Assembly: GCA_947359465.1 (NCBI GenBank)
Contig: OX375876.1
Coordinates: 84,404,359 to 84,468,358, forward strand
Reading direction: 5' to 3'
DNA from: Metellina segmentata
Lineage: Eukaryota > Arthropoda > Arachnida > Araneae > Tetragnathidae
Length of the DNA: 64,000 nt
Under the pieces are notes generated by a model. The model was not told the DNA's origin and searched no databases. It saw only the letters and a list, made by a program, of their open reading frames with translations. This document shows, one piece after another, positions 1 to 12,000 of this stretch (its first letter is position 1; each line of letters begins with the position of its first letter). The position numbers and the translations under genes are program-made.

Positions 1-1679
1 ATGTTACAAAAAAAATAAAAAAATAATAATAATAATTCACATTTTGGCTTGTGTGTGTGTTATTGGAGCCATTAAAATAGAATACACTTTTGAAGTAACA
101 ATAATGAATATCAGGTGTTATAAAAAATACCTACCGTCCCAGTAAATTTTCGATATGTTTACAGAAAAATAAATGTCGAAACAGAATTTGATAGTACGCA
201 AGAGCCTGAAAAGATAGTTTTACTTTAGAAAAGAACTAGATTTTGAATTAGAAAGTTATACAAATAATAAGTGATCAAAAATGAAATATTCAAATGAACA
301 TAAAAAATATTTAGGAACAAAAATATTTGCTAAGAATACATATTTAAAGCTACCTTTAATGTTGGTAAAAAAGAATCCTAAAAATTGTAAATATGAAACC
401 TTTAATTGAGTGATTAAATTGAATAAGGGAAAGGAAAATATTTCATACACATTACCAACATTTATACAGGTACCAACACATATCACCCAATATATTGCAT
501 TTATCCACATATCCCTCCGTGATCAACATGGGACACAGTCCCTATAATTATGAGATATAAGCCTGTTTTTTCAACGTATCTGGGAATTAACTATATTCTT
601 TTCCGTATTTTAATTTATTCTTTTCCCATTTAATTAAAAACCTTTCCAATGAAAAGAAAGTCATTTTAAATTTCATATACAAAAGCAAATTTCATTATTC
701 ATACATAAAGTATAACACATATAAAACCAAATCAATACTCAAAAATTTTGCACAATGTTTGAGGATATATTGTTGAGGATTAACAGTACATTTAATGTAA
801 AGGAATATTCTTTAGACTTGGCGAGAATTTGTTTTGAAATTGACACAACTGCTATGTGCAACAGAAGTCCTTATCATACTGTACAATTCTTGTTTAATCA
901 CAGTAATTCAAGCCATTGTTGTTTCACTTTGAACTTCAGAAATTGTTTCTCATTTTAGTTAATTTGAATAATTAATTGTTTCTTCACTGAAATCTTCTAT
1001 TTGATGTGTAACATGCATGTTAATTTTGGTACTTCAAGTAATGTGTGGGAAAGCAAAAAGTTATTTTTAATTTAAATTGGTAAACAAAAGCCATTCAAGC
1101 TATAAAATGTTTTAACAAGATTACACCTTCAAAATGAAGGATTGTGAAATAGGAAACCGATGGGGCAAAATACAATTTGCAGTTATATAAACCTACTGTG
1201 GGAAAGTAAAAAGTAATACAATAGCTCAACAGAAGTTCACAATTTCTTTGTGGAATTAATGGTAAAAAATAAGGATTGTTATATAAATTTAAGACAGCAA
1301 AACATTTCTATGTGAGCAGCAAAAAATTTTGCAGTCAAAGTCTTTTTAAATCAATTTCTATCAAAATATATCATTATTGCTACTCCTAATTCTTGAATAT
1401 CCATTTAATAATTCATTTTGCAAACTAAAAATGGTTTTTAAAAACACAATTTTTTGTTTGGGTTCTTTTATAGCAGCTTACAAAACAGTATGACAGAAAG
1501 ATTATTTCAGAAGACCCTGGGAAATTAATTTGACCATGGGGAGCACAAAAAATTAGTCATAATACAGAAACAGCTGGATTAAATGACTTGTGAGTTTAAA
1601 TTATGATATAAATTTAAAATCAGCATCAGAATTGGGTGTTATGTAATAGAAAATTATGAAGTTAGTGCATTATTTGATA
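1..1679. other. GCP2 intron 20, unexplained part
   Basis: AT-rich, short ATT repeats near 20-40. No conserved ORF, RNA or transposon end recognised. Confidence 0.6.
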
Positions 1680-1849
1680 CTAGAGGGCTAACGCCCCCTG
1701 CTCGCTGATGCTCGCCAACCCCCGGAACTGGAAGCAGTTCCCTCCGGATCGCTTTGCGATCCGAACTCGCTTCGCTCGCCCATAGGACACTACAATCCTT
1801 TAGTCTAGCTTAAAAGGGGATCTATTTAGTCTACATAGACCTGAAAATT

Positions 1850-2722
1850 GATCTGATTACGTATTGCTGAACGATACAGCTACAGTTCTGAGAGAGCAGC
1901 GAGAAAGAGGATCTCTTGGGACTACTATGTACTAAATTCACTTTGAGGAACAGTATGGGTGAGTATTTACACTGATAAATAGATTTTTGGGACAATATAT
2001 AACTGAATGTATTTACAATAATAACAAATTCTGGGGGATATGATGTTTGAGTATTTACACGGGGCAAAACAGTTTATCCAAAGACCCTTTTTACGTATTG
2101 CTGAACCATACAGCTAATGTCCTGAGGGAGCAGCAAGAAAGGAGAACTCTTGGGACTACTATGTTCTAAATTCACTTTTAAGAACAGTGTGGGTGAGTAT
2201 TTACACTGACAAATAGATTTCTGGGATATGATATGACAGTGTATTTACAATAATAAAAAATTCTGGGGTATATGATATTTGAGTATTTACACGGTGCAAA
2301 ACAGTTTATCCGAAGACCCTTTTTACGTATTGCTGAACCATACAGCTAATGTTCTGAGGGAGCAGCGAGAAAGGGGAACTCTTGGGACTACTATGTTCTA
2401 AATTCACTTTTAGTAACAGTATGGGTGAGTATTTACACTGACAAATAGATTTCTGGGATATGATATGACAATGTATTTACAATAATAACAAATTCTGGGG
2501 TATATGATATTTGAGTATTTACATGGTGGAAAACAGTTTATCCGAAGACCCTTTTTATGTATTGCTGAACGATACAGCTGAGGTTCTGAGAGAGCAGCGA
2601 GAAAGGGAATATCTTGGAACTTTTAGGAACAGTGCGGGTGATTATTTACACTGACAAATAGATTTCTGGGATATATGAATAAATGAATTTACTATGATAA
2701 CAAATTCTGGGGTATATTGATT
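1850..2722. repeat. Tandem array, unit about 232 bp, ~3.7 copies
   Basis: The landmark ACGTATTGCTGAAC recurs at 1859, 2093, 2325 and (with one change) 2557, giving periods of 234, 232 and 232. The last unit overlaps the end of the helicase frame, so the unit seems to have arisen from the Helitron's own 3' end. Confidence 0.9.
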
Positions 2723-3343
2723 CACATAAAACCTCCCTGCACACACAGTTGTGTATTTGAGAACTCGCAGATACAACAGTAACAGATTCGAAAGATCTCT
2801 AGAAAGACCTATGTACAATTGGCCACGAGTAAAATCTGGTTTGCTCAAATCTAAACATATTTTGTCAAAAGTTTGGCCCTGAGCTTTATTAATGGTCATT
2901 GAAAATGCTAACCTAATAGGAAATTGCTTATGCTTGAATTTAAAAGGCATATTACTATCAGATGGAATAAGAGGTATCGGGTAAGATTCATTGTTTTCGT
3001 TACTTATTTTTTTTGCTTCAATAGTATTTTTCTGCAAATTTACCACGATAAGTGTAGTTTCATTGCACAAAACTTTTGAAGGTGCTAAATTTCTGAGTAA
3101 CATTATAATAACACCTGTTTTTAATTTAAGTTTAAGAGGTGGCATTCCAGTTGGTGTAATGCTATTCAAAAATTCCTCTGAATATGTAAGTTGATCTCGT
3201 GGATCTTCACTGACTATTGTGACAATACTCTCATAAATGACTTCATTTCCTGGCATACACTGCAGTACATGATTATTGATTTGCATTGATGAATCATTTG
3301 TTACAGTGAGAATGGCACGATTTTTGAGCTCTTCAGGCGTCAC
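2642..3343 (-). pseudogene. Helitron PIF1-like helicase, C-terminal fragment
   Basis: 233-codon open frame. Contains EFLNSITPTGMPPLKLKLK, IMLLRNL, PLIPSDSNMPFKFK, QFPIRLAFSMTINKAQGQT (helicase motif V region) and RGQLYIGLSR (motif VI). These are the standard C-terminal motifs of Helitron helicases. The Walker A half is missing, so it is a relic. The last ~20 residues run into the tandem array. Confidence 0.9.
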
Positions 3344-3407
3344 TGTTTCAAAATCTATATCATTGAACAGTTGTTTGGCAGCATTTTGTGAATTTTTTTG
3401 GAAGAGT

Positions 3408-3692
3408 TCAATTCATCAGGCCAACAAAAAGCTCCACAAAAGAGCATATTTCTGTCATGAATCCACAGTCGTGTTCAGAAACACTTATTTCCACTTGGGA
3501 ATCGGTTCTATTACTTAAATGTTGCTCCATCGCGTGCTCTGGCCGCAGTATTTCTAGCGGTAATTCTCTGAATTCGTTCGTCAAAAGATTCCCTAGTTCG
3601 CTGCTCTCTTCTTCGCAAATTATATTGAATTTGACGCTAAGAGCTAATTTTTCTATCAAAAACCTCTCACAATTATCGGGAAGACTGATCAA
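3408..3692 (-). pseudogene. Open frame inside the Helitron, not recognised
   Basis: A 94-codon frame just 5' of the helicase fragment, acidic (CEEESSELGN). It may be part of the deleted Helitron protein or a chance frame. No known motif seen. Confidence 0.3.
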
Positions 3693-3835
3693 GCGTCAAC
3701 GCGATGCGCTTCCCGTTGGTGAAATGAGGGATATCAATATTTATTTACATTCGTAAAGGACAAACCCATTGCCACAACCGGGAGAGAAATACAGGCCAAT
3801 TTTGCGCCACGCATAAGCGTATTATATATATAGAT

Positions 3836-4658
3836 TAACATCAAATTTTGAGTAGCCAGTAAAAATTTTATACGGATGAATTGCAGAAAATATTATTTCC
3901 TATTGATAACAGTATCTTAATGTCCTGAGTATCAGAAGAGGGAATTTACTCTGCTATGACAATGCACAAATAGAGGGGGTTCTACTTAATTTTTGCAGGA
4001 AATCCTAACTAACAGTACATTTCAATAAAGTCAGAATTTAAAAATAAATTGATTTATTTTTATAAATGAATAAAAGAAAGCAAATAAATAATTTTGTACA
4101 TTCCAGTCTGATGAGGTTGGAAAGAATCTACTTGTTATATTTGGGAGCAGGTTAGGTATAAACAATGCTTTTTTACACTTGGCATCTTTAGTGCAGCTGT
4201 GGACACAGAAATTATCAAATGATGTCAGAAGTGATTATTAATTGACGAAATAAATAACCACATGCCCTTTTTCCCCTGACCACCTTTTCCCAAATGGACT
4301 TCTTCAGTCTTCTTGAGATGCTGTACAATCAGTAACTGACTGACTTTCAGTCATGATTTTGTAGAATTTCGTTACTATTATACAGGGTTTCAAAAATAAA
4401 ATTACCCGACTTTTCCAGGTTTTCCCAGACAAAATTTTTACAAAATTCCAGGTCATACCTAAGCAGTTACCAACATTTTTACGGTGAAAAACCAAGAAAT
4501 AATCAAGTTACTCAATAGCCAATAATAACGACCAATTTAAAAATCATACACTGTAAAAATTAATACACAAAGCACAAGTAATTTTGCATTAAAATAACTC
4601 ATTCAAATAATCTATATTTGACTTAAAAATCAATTTCTGAATTAATGTTATCATAAGT
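3836..4658. other. GCP2 intron 20, no gene
   Basis: AT-rich. A CAGGGTTTC... stretch at 4384 followed by TTTTCCAGGTTTTCCC looks like one end of a DNA transposon, but no partner end was found. Confidence 0.4.
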
Positions 4659-4659
4659 A

Positions 4660-4762
4660 TGGGAATTCGTAGCAATCACCGGGGGTTAGCGAGCAGTGGT
4701 CACACCTGACAACACGAAAAGAACTGTCACGGGCAACGCCATGCTGGCCAAGCAGTGGCTAG
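4660..4762 (+). mobile_element. Helitron 3'-end fragment
   Basis: Ends AAGCAGTGGCTAG at 4762 followed by T. Shares AGCGAGCAGTGGTCACACCT and the GGGCAACGCC block with the copies at 30480 and 41463 (opposite strand). No 5' end seen. Confidence 0.7.
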
Positions 4763-5926
4763 TGTATCATAAGCATGAAAATTTTCAATTTAAGCCAGTG
4801 GACGAAACAAAAATCTTTACCTGTTAAATATTAGCTGCTTCTTTTAAAATCGGTTGATAAATTCAGGTCATTAAATAAAGTGATCCGAAACTATGTACGA
4901 AATGGCTACTTTTCTCCAAAGCGTCTGAGAAGACACGATCGATCTGAGAGCCACGATCGGTCTGAGAAGCCACAATCAACTTGACAGTCTTTTGTGGAAA
5001 AAAGTAATGGTAGATTGCCAACTTGGCGATTTACACCACCATTTGTTTCACAACACACCATTTGTTTAATTAAGTCTGATTTTACATAATAATTTCACTG
5101 ACTACCGAAATTAAAGGGAAAAATCTGTAATGGTTGGCATCTCTACACCTACCACCTTCTTGGAGCCATGCTGTCATGAGCGGAATGTAGTGTAAACAGG
5201 CAACACTTAATGCCGCAGACAATGCAATCTCATTTGAGATAATTTTTTTAAACTAACCTACACAAACAGTGAGGTGAGGAAGCAAAATTAAGCAATAACC
5301 TTGATTGCTAACTAAAATAGTTGTATGGTAAATGGCAAGGTCAGATGAAGAATGGAACAGTTCAATGAACTTAACATTCACTGTTACAGAAAAACAGGTA
5401 TTTAGACTCATGAATGAAGAACCAATTTTAGTAGCAATGTCTATACAACTTTTAGATGAAATTGAATATAAAATTTAATAGAACAGCATTCAACATTGAA
5501 AAAACACATGTTGGAAGTTTAAAATAGTTTTCTTGAAGTTATAACAGTTTTTGGGTTTTAAAACATCTGTATTTGCTTGAAAATAAACTTGTATTCTTAT
5601 AACACAGTCATTTTTTGAAAAGTCACTTAATTGGATCGAAGAACACTGTTAATTTTGAATTAAGAGTTCAGTTAACAGTGTTTTCAACAGTATATGCTCA
5701 TATATAAAATCTCTTGCATTGGCAGCATGCCCCAACATTTCAACTGAACTTTATAAAGGAAACTTGATACAGAAATGGCAGTCAAGGAATTTAAAATAGA
5801 AAATTTTCAACTATGGATGTACTCGGAATAAAAATTTATTATTGCATTAAAATTTCAATACAACCGATTCCCTTACCTCCTTGTTATACATTGGTAACAA
5901 AATATAATTGTGAAAAGATACACTAC
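4763..5926. other. GCP2 intron 20, no gene
   Basis: No ORF, repeat or transposon end recognised apart from a short run of near-repeated CACGATCGRTCTGAGA around 4935-4965. Confidence 0.5.
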
Positions 5927-6024
5927 CTTTCCATTAATCACAAGAGAGAGGGGCCATTTGACTTCATAATCAAAAGCAAATGCTTCTAATCCTGACAGCG
6001 ACATTGTTTCAAAGTCTTGATATT
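5927..6024 (-). CDS. TUBGCP2: GCP2 exon 20 (last exon in window)
   Basis: Residues 586-618. SLSGLEAFAFDYEVKWPLSL is a hallmark of the GCP C-terminal domain. Donor GTAGTG. No continuation (YQMLFRHMF.CKHVER-like) was found between 1 and 5926, so the next exon lies beyond the left edge. Confidence 0.95.
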
Positions 6025-9000
6025 CTGTTGCAACACATAAAAAAACTTAATTAACAAAGAAAAATTGAAAAGAAGCATTTACATACTTAATAAAATAAAC
6101 AACATTCTTTAAATATTAAATTCTAGATTTTGTCCACTCAAACAAATGTTAACCAATGTTATATGTTAAGTAAATTTAGTAGTGACTGAATTAAAACATG
6201 TTACATTTTAAATTGGCATAACTAAAATATGAAAACAAAGTTGTGTGCAAAGCTGTATAGCTACGTTAGGACCAAAATATAAGAATTTCCTTTTTTACCT
6301 AACATAACAATAAAGTTTAAAAAGAGTACCTGCATGAAATTAAACCTGTTTTAAATATCAAATGTCTGTCTCACAGAATGCTAAATAAATATACAATGCA
6401 GTTTTTCTAGACAATTTACTGAATTAAAACCCTTTTTTTAATGGTAAACAATAAAATTTTAAGTATTGTTTTAAAAGGTACAATAGTTACATCAAGTTCA
6501 GAACAATAGACTACTGGTCGCAGTGCTGGCACTCTTTAGAGTCACCCCCACACTAAGTCATAGTTACATCAATATCCCTTCAAGATTTAGTTGTCACAAT
6601 ATTTTTCTTTTCGATAACAGATGTAATAAATGGTATCAGATTGCAATTACAAACACTAAATCATTTTTTATTTAAAAAAATATAAACTACATATTTAAAA
6701 ATAATAAATGTACAGAAACATATATGTAGATTTCAATACTAACCACTTTGAACATCTGGTGGGATTTGCAGTATTTTAAACATTTGTGTCGAAAGGTCAT
6801 ATGGAAACAATTCAATTCTAAACAAACAAATTTTTTAAAAGTAAGAAATATTTTAATGAACATCACACAATAAAAACTGGACTAGGAAGTACATAAAAAA
6901 TAATTGAAAATACAAAGTACACATTTAAAAAATTCACACCAAAATCTTGAAATACTTGAATTTAACATAAAATATCCAATGAACTGGTTTCAAAAATATG
7001 CAACTACATGGTTCACACACCTTGGTTTAAAAAAAACTTTTTCAAGGACCTAAATTTTTTTATAACGACCTAAAACAAAGTATACACAAAAATTGTCAAT
7101 TTAAAAAAAAAGAAGACAGTTTATTACTCCATTTTTTAAACTACAGATAGTCAAAAAAAGAAAGGTTATCAATTTTTGTTATAATTTGGATTTTCTTTTC
7201 TCACACAACTTACAATTTTTTGCAAAGTGGGCTTCACGTCTCAATGCTAACTATTAGGCTAATAGCACACACGTCGATTTCTGATGTGCGACAAAATATT
7301 GTACGATAAATTCTTTTGGTGGCATGAAGAAGAGTATGGGAGCTTACACACGGTTCGATCTACACATGACACAATCTTTGTTTTGCAGTCGTCTACAGAC
7401 CCTACAACAGACGGCTGTTGGCTTCAATGTGTAAATGTCTCTTTCATGTCTGTAAAGTTTATGCAAAAAAGCGATGGGACCACGCAACAATGAAACATGG
7501 TTTATGACCTTTACCGATGACTTCAACGAAGGTTGGTCTGATATATATCACCTGGAGTCTAAGCGAGAAACACCGGTGTCACTCAAAATGATGTTATATG
7601 GTGCACATTATGTGGAGGAAATTAGTCTGGACAAGTTCCAATGCAAGACGAAATTACACAATTATGTAGTAGTTTTAAAAAATTCAAGTACTCTCAAGGA
7701 CTTTTCACCAAGTTCTGTAATTTTCAAAAGCAACTAGTTTTTTGGAAAAAAAAAAAAAAAATTTAAAATTAAAGGATTTTTTAAGGATTGTGGGAATTTT
7801 GAATTACAGGAAAGTGAGACATTTAAAAACAGACTAAAAGGGGAAATTTCATGTATATAAGGCATAACAACGTTACAAAAAAAGGGGAATTTATTTAATA
7901 TTCAGTTATTACAACTCATGAGTAGAATACTGAAAAAAATAAAATTTGTGTAGATTCCAGTGGAAATTTTCAAATTTTAAGCCTCTGATTAAAAAAAAAA
8001 GAACAAAAAAATTAAATGTAAGTCTTACTTACTCACAAAAGGAATTTGGCAAAAATAGGTTTATTTTAGAATTATGAGTACACTGCAGACACTTAGGTTT
8101 TAACTATTCAGTAATACTCCATTTTTCAGTAATACTCCATTCAGTAGTACTCCATTTTTAATTTGTTAAAATTTTTAAGATTTGGGTACCCTAAATCAAA
8201 TATGCAAATTTAACAGCACTTTGAGGTCATAAAAAAGTTTTGTTCTTAAAAGCTTTTAAAACATCAAAACCTTTCCTTATAATGTTTCAACTTTAAACAC
8301 AAATTTGGGTATGGATTTCATTCAAGATGAAGTCTCAAGAAATTGCATCTCTCGAGAAAGGAAAAAACTATCATCTTTTTGGTATTTTGTTTCTTTATTC
8401 AATAAGTACTGGAAACGAGAAGACCAGTACTGATATAATGGGTTTCATTATTATGATGGATGGCATCTTAATGTCTTAAGTTCCCAATAAAATGGAGAAT
8501 TTTAACATTTATTAGTGAATCAATATTGTTGGTTATCCAGTACCCAACCAGAAAACAGATGAGTATTTTATTTACAATATTCTTGAAAATGTGGTTGACA
8601 TTGGTGTTTCAGGGCATGTGTATTCCGTTTAAAAATAGTTTAGTTCATTTCTGTATAAAATAAATAAAATGCTCTATGTTTTTTCGATTAGTAAAAGTTT
8701 CTAAAAACAATATGCATTGTTGAGGGGTACAGTTGATATTTTAAAGCCGACCAAACGGTCTAGTGGTTAAGGTGTTGGCCTCTGGATCGGAAGGTTCCTG
8801 GTTCGAATACGGTGTCAGGGCAAAGATGTAAATTGTTCTATCCTTTGTTAGGGATAGTGATGGTCATCCATTGGGTGCTCCTTCACAAGTTGTCATCACT
8901 TCTGGACTTGTAGAGGCAAATGATTACAAATCAAAACAGTGCCCGGCAATGGGAAAAAAAAAATATTTTAAAGTTTCGTAACATTACACGTTCATGGGTG

Positions 9001-12000
9001 GGGCTGTGATTGGGAGTTAAAAGTCACGTGAAAAAGACAGAGAACTTTAATCTATAAAGAAATTTAAAATGGAAACCTTCAAGATGAAAGAATGTTTCGA
9101 CACTGAATGACATTCTATACTGAGTTACTTGGTAAATAAATATGCTGCCAGTCTCATGCTTAAAACTGTCATTAAGGACTTTGCGGAATCTAGAAATTTA
9201 TTTTAATTGAAAAGTATTGTAGTTGAACAAGAAAGAGGCATAGTGGGTGGGAACTAAATTGAGCTACAAACCTAACATCATCTTTATATTTATCTTCATT
9301 AACAACACTAGTACGTAGGGCTAACTCTAATAGAGATTCCAGTCTTGTGGGCATTATATCATCAATGTCTTTTTGTAGTTCTTCTTCAGCCATATCCATA
9401 AATTGGACAATGAAATCTCCTTGGTCCAAAAGAAAATAATGCTTCACAGACCTAGAAGGCAAATTGAAATATCAAAAAGAAGCACAAACATTTTAAATGA
9501 TTATACAGGGTTATTCAAAATGAATCATCTGATTTCATAATTCCATATTTTCAAAACTAAATGACACAGAATGATAAGCATACTCTCCAACATTGGAAAC
9601 CCAGTCATCAGTAGCACTTCTTACCGACATATTACATACGACATAGAATCAATAAATTATCAAAATTAATAAAAAATTACTAAATTATAAAATAATTAAT
9701 TAATAAATAAAATAAAAAAATATTGAATAATTAATTGAAAAATATTTTTAAACAATATTCAAAATTATTGACCAAATATGTAAGTGAATGAATCTTATTT
9801 TAAAAGTCCCACAAACAAGTAACAAAACAAAGTGGCTTTTTTATTCTTTAGTCCAAGTTTCTAACTTATGGATTGTTGAAGATGGAGTGAAAATTTCAAC
9901 GGATTTCAAATCAGTGTACAATTCTACACCAGATCGATACCTAGAACAGATTTATTATTAAATTATTTACCATTTGATCATCATTTTTTTCATAGAAAAA
10001 TTAATTATTTATTTAAAGAGAATCACATTTAAGGTATCAATCTAACGTAAAATTTTCTGCAGATTTCATATCCGTTGAAATTTATAATCTATCTTTAACG
10101 ATCACGATTTTATAAAAACAAACTAAACATTGCCAGTCAACTTTTTTTGTTTGTTTTGGTTCCCTCCGCTCGAATCGTTTGGCGCTACAAGAGAATAAAC
10201 GTTCCCCAACTGTTTGAGAACAGTTATGACGATCGTCTTGCAAATAGCGGCTCTGTTAATATTCGCTACGCATACAAACACCGCTTTCTGGGAAACTAAA
10301 ACCATCTGTTTGTATAAACAACGCTTTAGTGATGTCATCCACAACTACATTACGGCTGCTATATAACGGCTCCGCTTTCTTAGGAAACCATAGCTTTACC
10401 GTCATAGTGGAAGCATCTTTCGAAGACGTCATTTCCACAATGTAATCGGCTACATCATTCCGGCGGGGGGAAATGAAGGAAGAATGATTTCTCTTAGCAG
10501 GTGGGGAAGGGAAAAAGGGATCGGGGAAGAAAAATTTTGGCGTTTTTTGTACAAGAACTGTAGTTTTTCACTATACATCCATAGCTCCGTAGTTTCCACC
10601 TAATTTCCGTAGCAACTACGGAAATTCCGAGACAGTCGGAGAGTCTGAATAAGTAATACATAAATACAAAGGAAAAATGTGGAAGTTTTGTATTGTGAAG
10701 AATATATGGCACTTGTGTGCTCTTCGTGAAGCTATTTCACAAAAGCTGTTTGTGTGGTTTTGCTCGCCAACTTCGTTTTCCAACAAGACGAGGCACCACC
10801 CCACTGGGCTACAGAGGCTCGTCGTTTCCTTAACATGGAGCTACCTCCAGTTGGATCAGATGACTTGATGTTACATAGCTGGCCACCTAGGATGCCTGAT
10901 ATGACCCCATGCAATTTCTTCCTTTGGGGGTTTGTAAAGGAAAAAAGTGTATGTGCCACCATTACCAACAAATTTACGTGAACTTAAACAATGGATTTCT
11001 GCTGCTGTACAATCAATTACCACTGACACTTTACAACTTTATAGTTTGGCAGGAATTCACATACTGTCTTGATATTATACATGTAACTAAAGGAAGTTAT
11101 ATCGGACACTAGTAAAAAAAAACTTGCATATTTTCCCTTTGTATTCATGTATTACTTATCATTCTGTGTTGTTTATTTATAAAAATACAGCATTTTGAAA
11201 TTAGATGATTCATTTTGAATAACCCTGTATATGTTTACTATTCAAATCTTTTTAATGGCTTAGAAAACAATTTTATAAATCCTGTGAAATGATAAACTTG
11301 CATAAAAATGGCCAGTTTCAATTATATATAATTTTTCCTATAAATGATGAAAGGTAGTCTTGTATATCTTGGCACACAAATAAAAATGAATGCATATTTA
11401 GATCAATCTGAACTTAAAAAGTGCCAAATATATAAAAACACTATCCAAAATAACCCTATTGCTTTTTTTCTCTCACAATGTTAATGGCATTTAAATATGC
11501 ATAAAATGATTTCTGTTTTACTGAGGATTTGTCAGCAATGATTAAGTGGAGTTCTCAGAAATATAGCCATTTTTTTTTATAACCAGATTCCATTATTAAA
11601 GCACAATAAACTGCTTAACAAAGATAATGCCACTATGATTAAAGTATTCACCATAGCATACTTAAAATATTATATAAAATTGAGTTGACATGAGGATAAG
11701 ATGAATTGTGATGAAGGTTTTGAGAACTTGTGTGTTTATTAAGGTGTGGTGAAAGAATTTCCTCCTTTTAACTTTTATTGCTACTATTTTCATGTTTTTC
11801 TTTTAAAATTGGTAGTTAAATCTTATGTGGAAGCTTGATAACATACTGAAATTGTGTAGTTGATATTTATGTGGTCATTCATGACAGGAATAGTACATCC
11901 ATTTTCATTGTATTTTAAATAAATGCAATGAAGAATCAGGATCAGAGTACTTATTTTCGACTTCATTTGTCATCATACCGAAACACTGCATGTTTAAAGA

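Larger units (their letters stand above)
1680..3834 (-). mobile_element. Helitron, internally deleted, both ends present
   Basis: On the minus strand it opens TCTATATATATAATACGC (from 3834) after an A and closes ...TTAGCCCTCTAG (to 1680) before a T. This is the TC...CTRR structure and A/T target of Helitrons. It keeps the C-terminal part of a PIF1-type helicase (2642-3343) and a tandem array at its 3' side. At 2.15 kb it is far shorter than an autonomous Helitron, so Rep is lost. A stem of the type CGGATCGC/GCGATCCG lies at about 1745-1763. Confidence 0.85.

Noticed and set aside
755..958. 67-codon plus-strand frame
   Set aside because: No homology recognised; sits in a GCP2 intron of AT-rich sequence without splice or start context.
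4384..4500. CAGGGTTTC... as a further CAGGGTTC-family element
   Set aside because: Only one end seen; subterminal words differ (TTTTCCAGGTTTTCC); no partner end or duplication found.
1..5926. Further GCP2 exons at the 3' end
   Set aside because: Searched the minus strand for the conserved YQMLFRHMF and CKHVERQL region and the later WF.GAF motif; none found.
8746..8820. Possible functional tRNA gene
   Set aside because: A and B boxes are present, but the acceptor stem does not pair and the sequence continues into a SINE body with an A tail; repeated at 26616.
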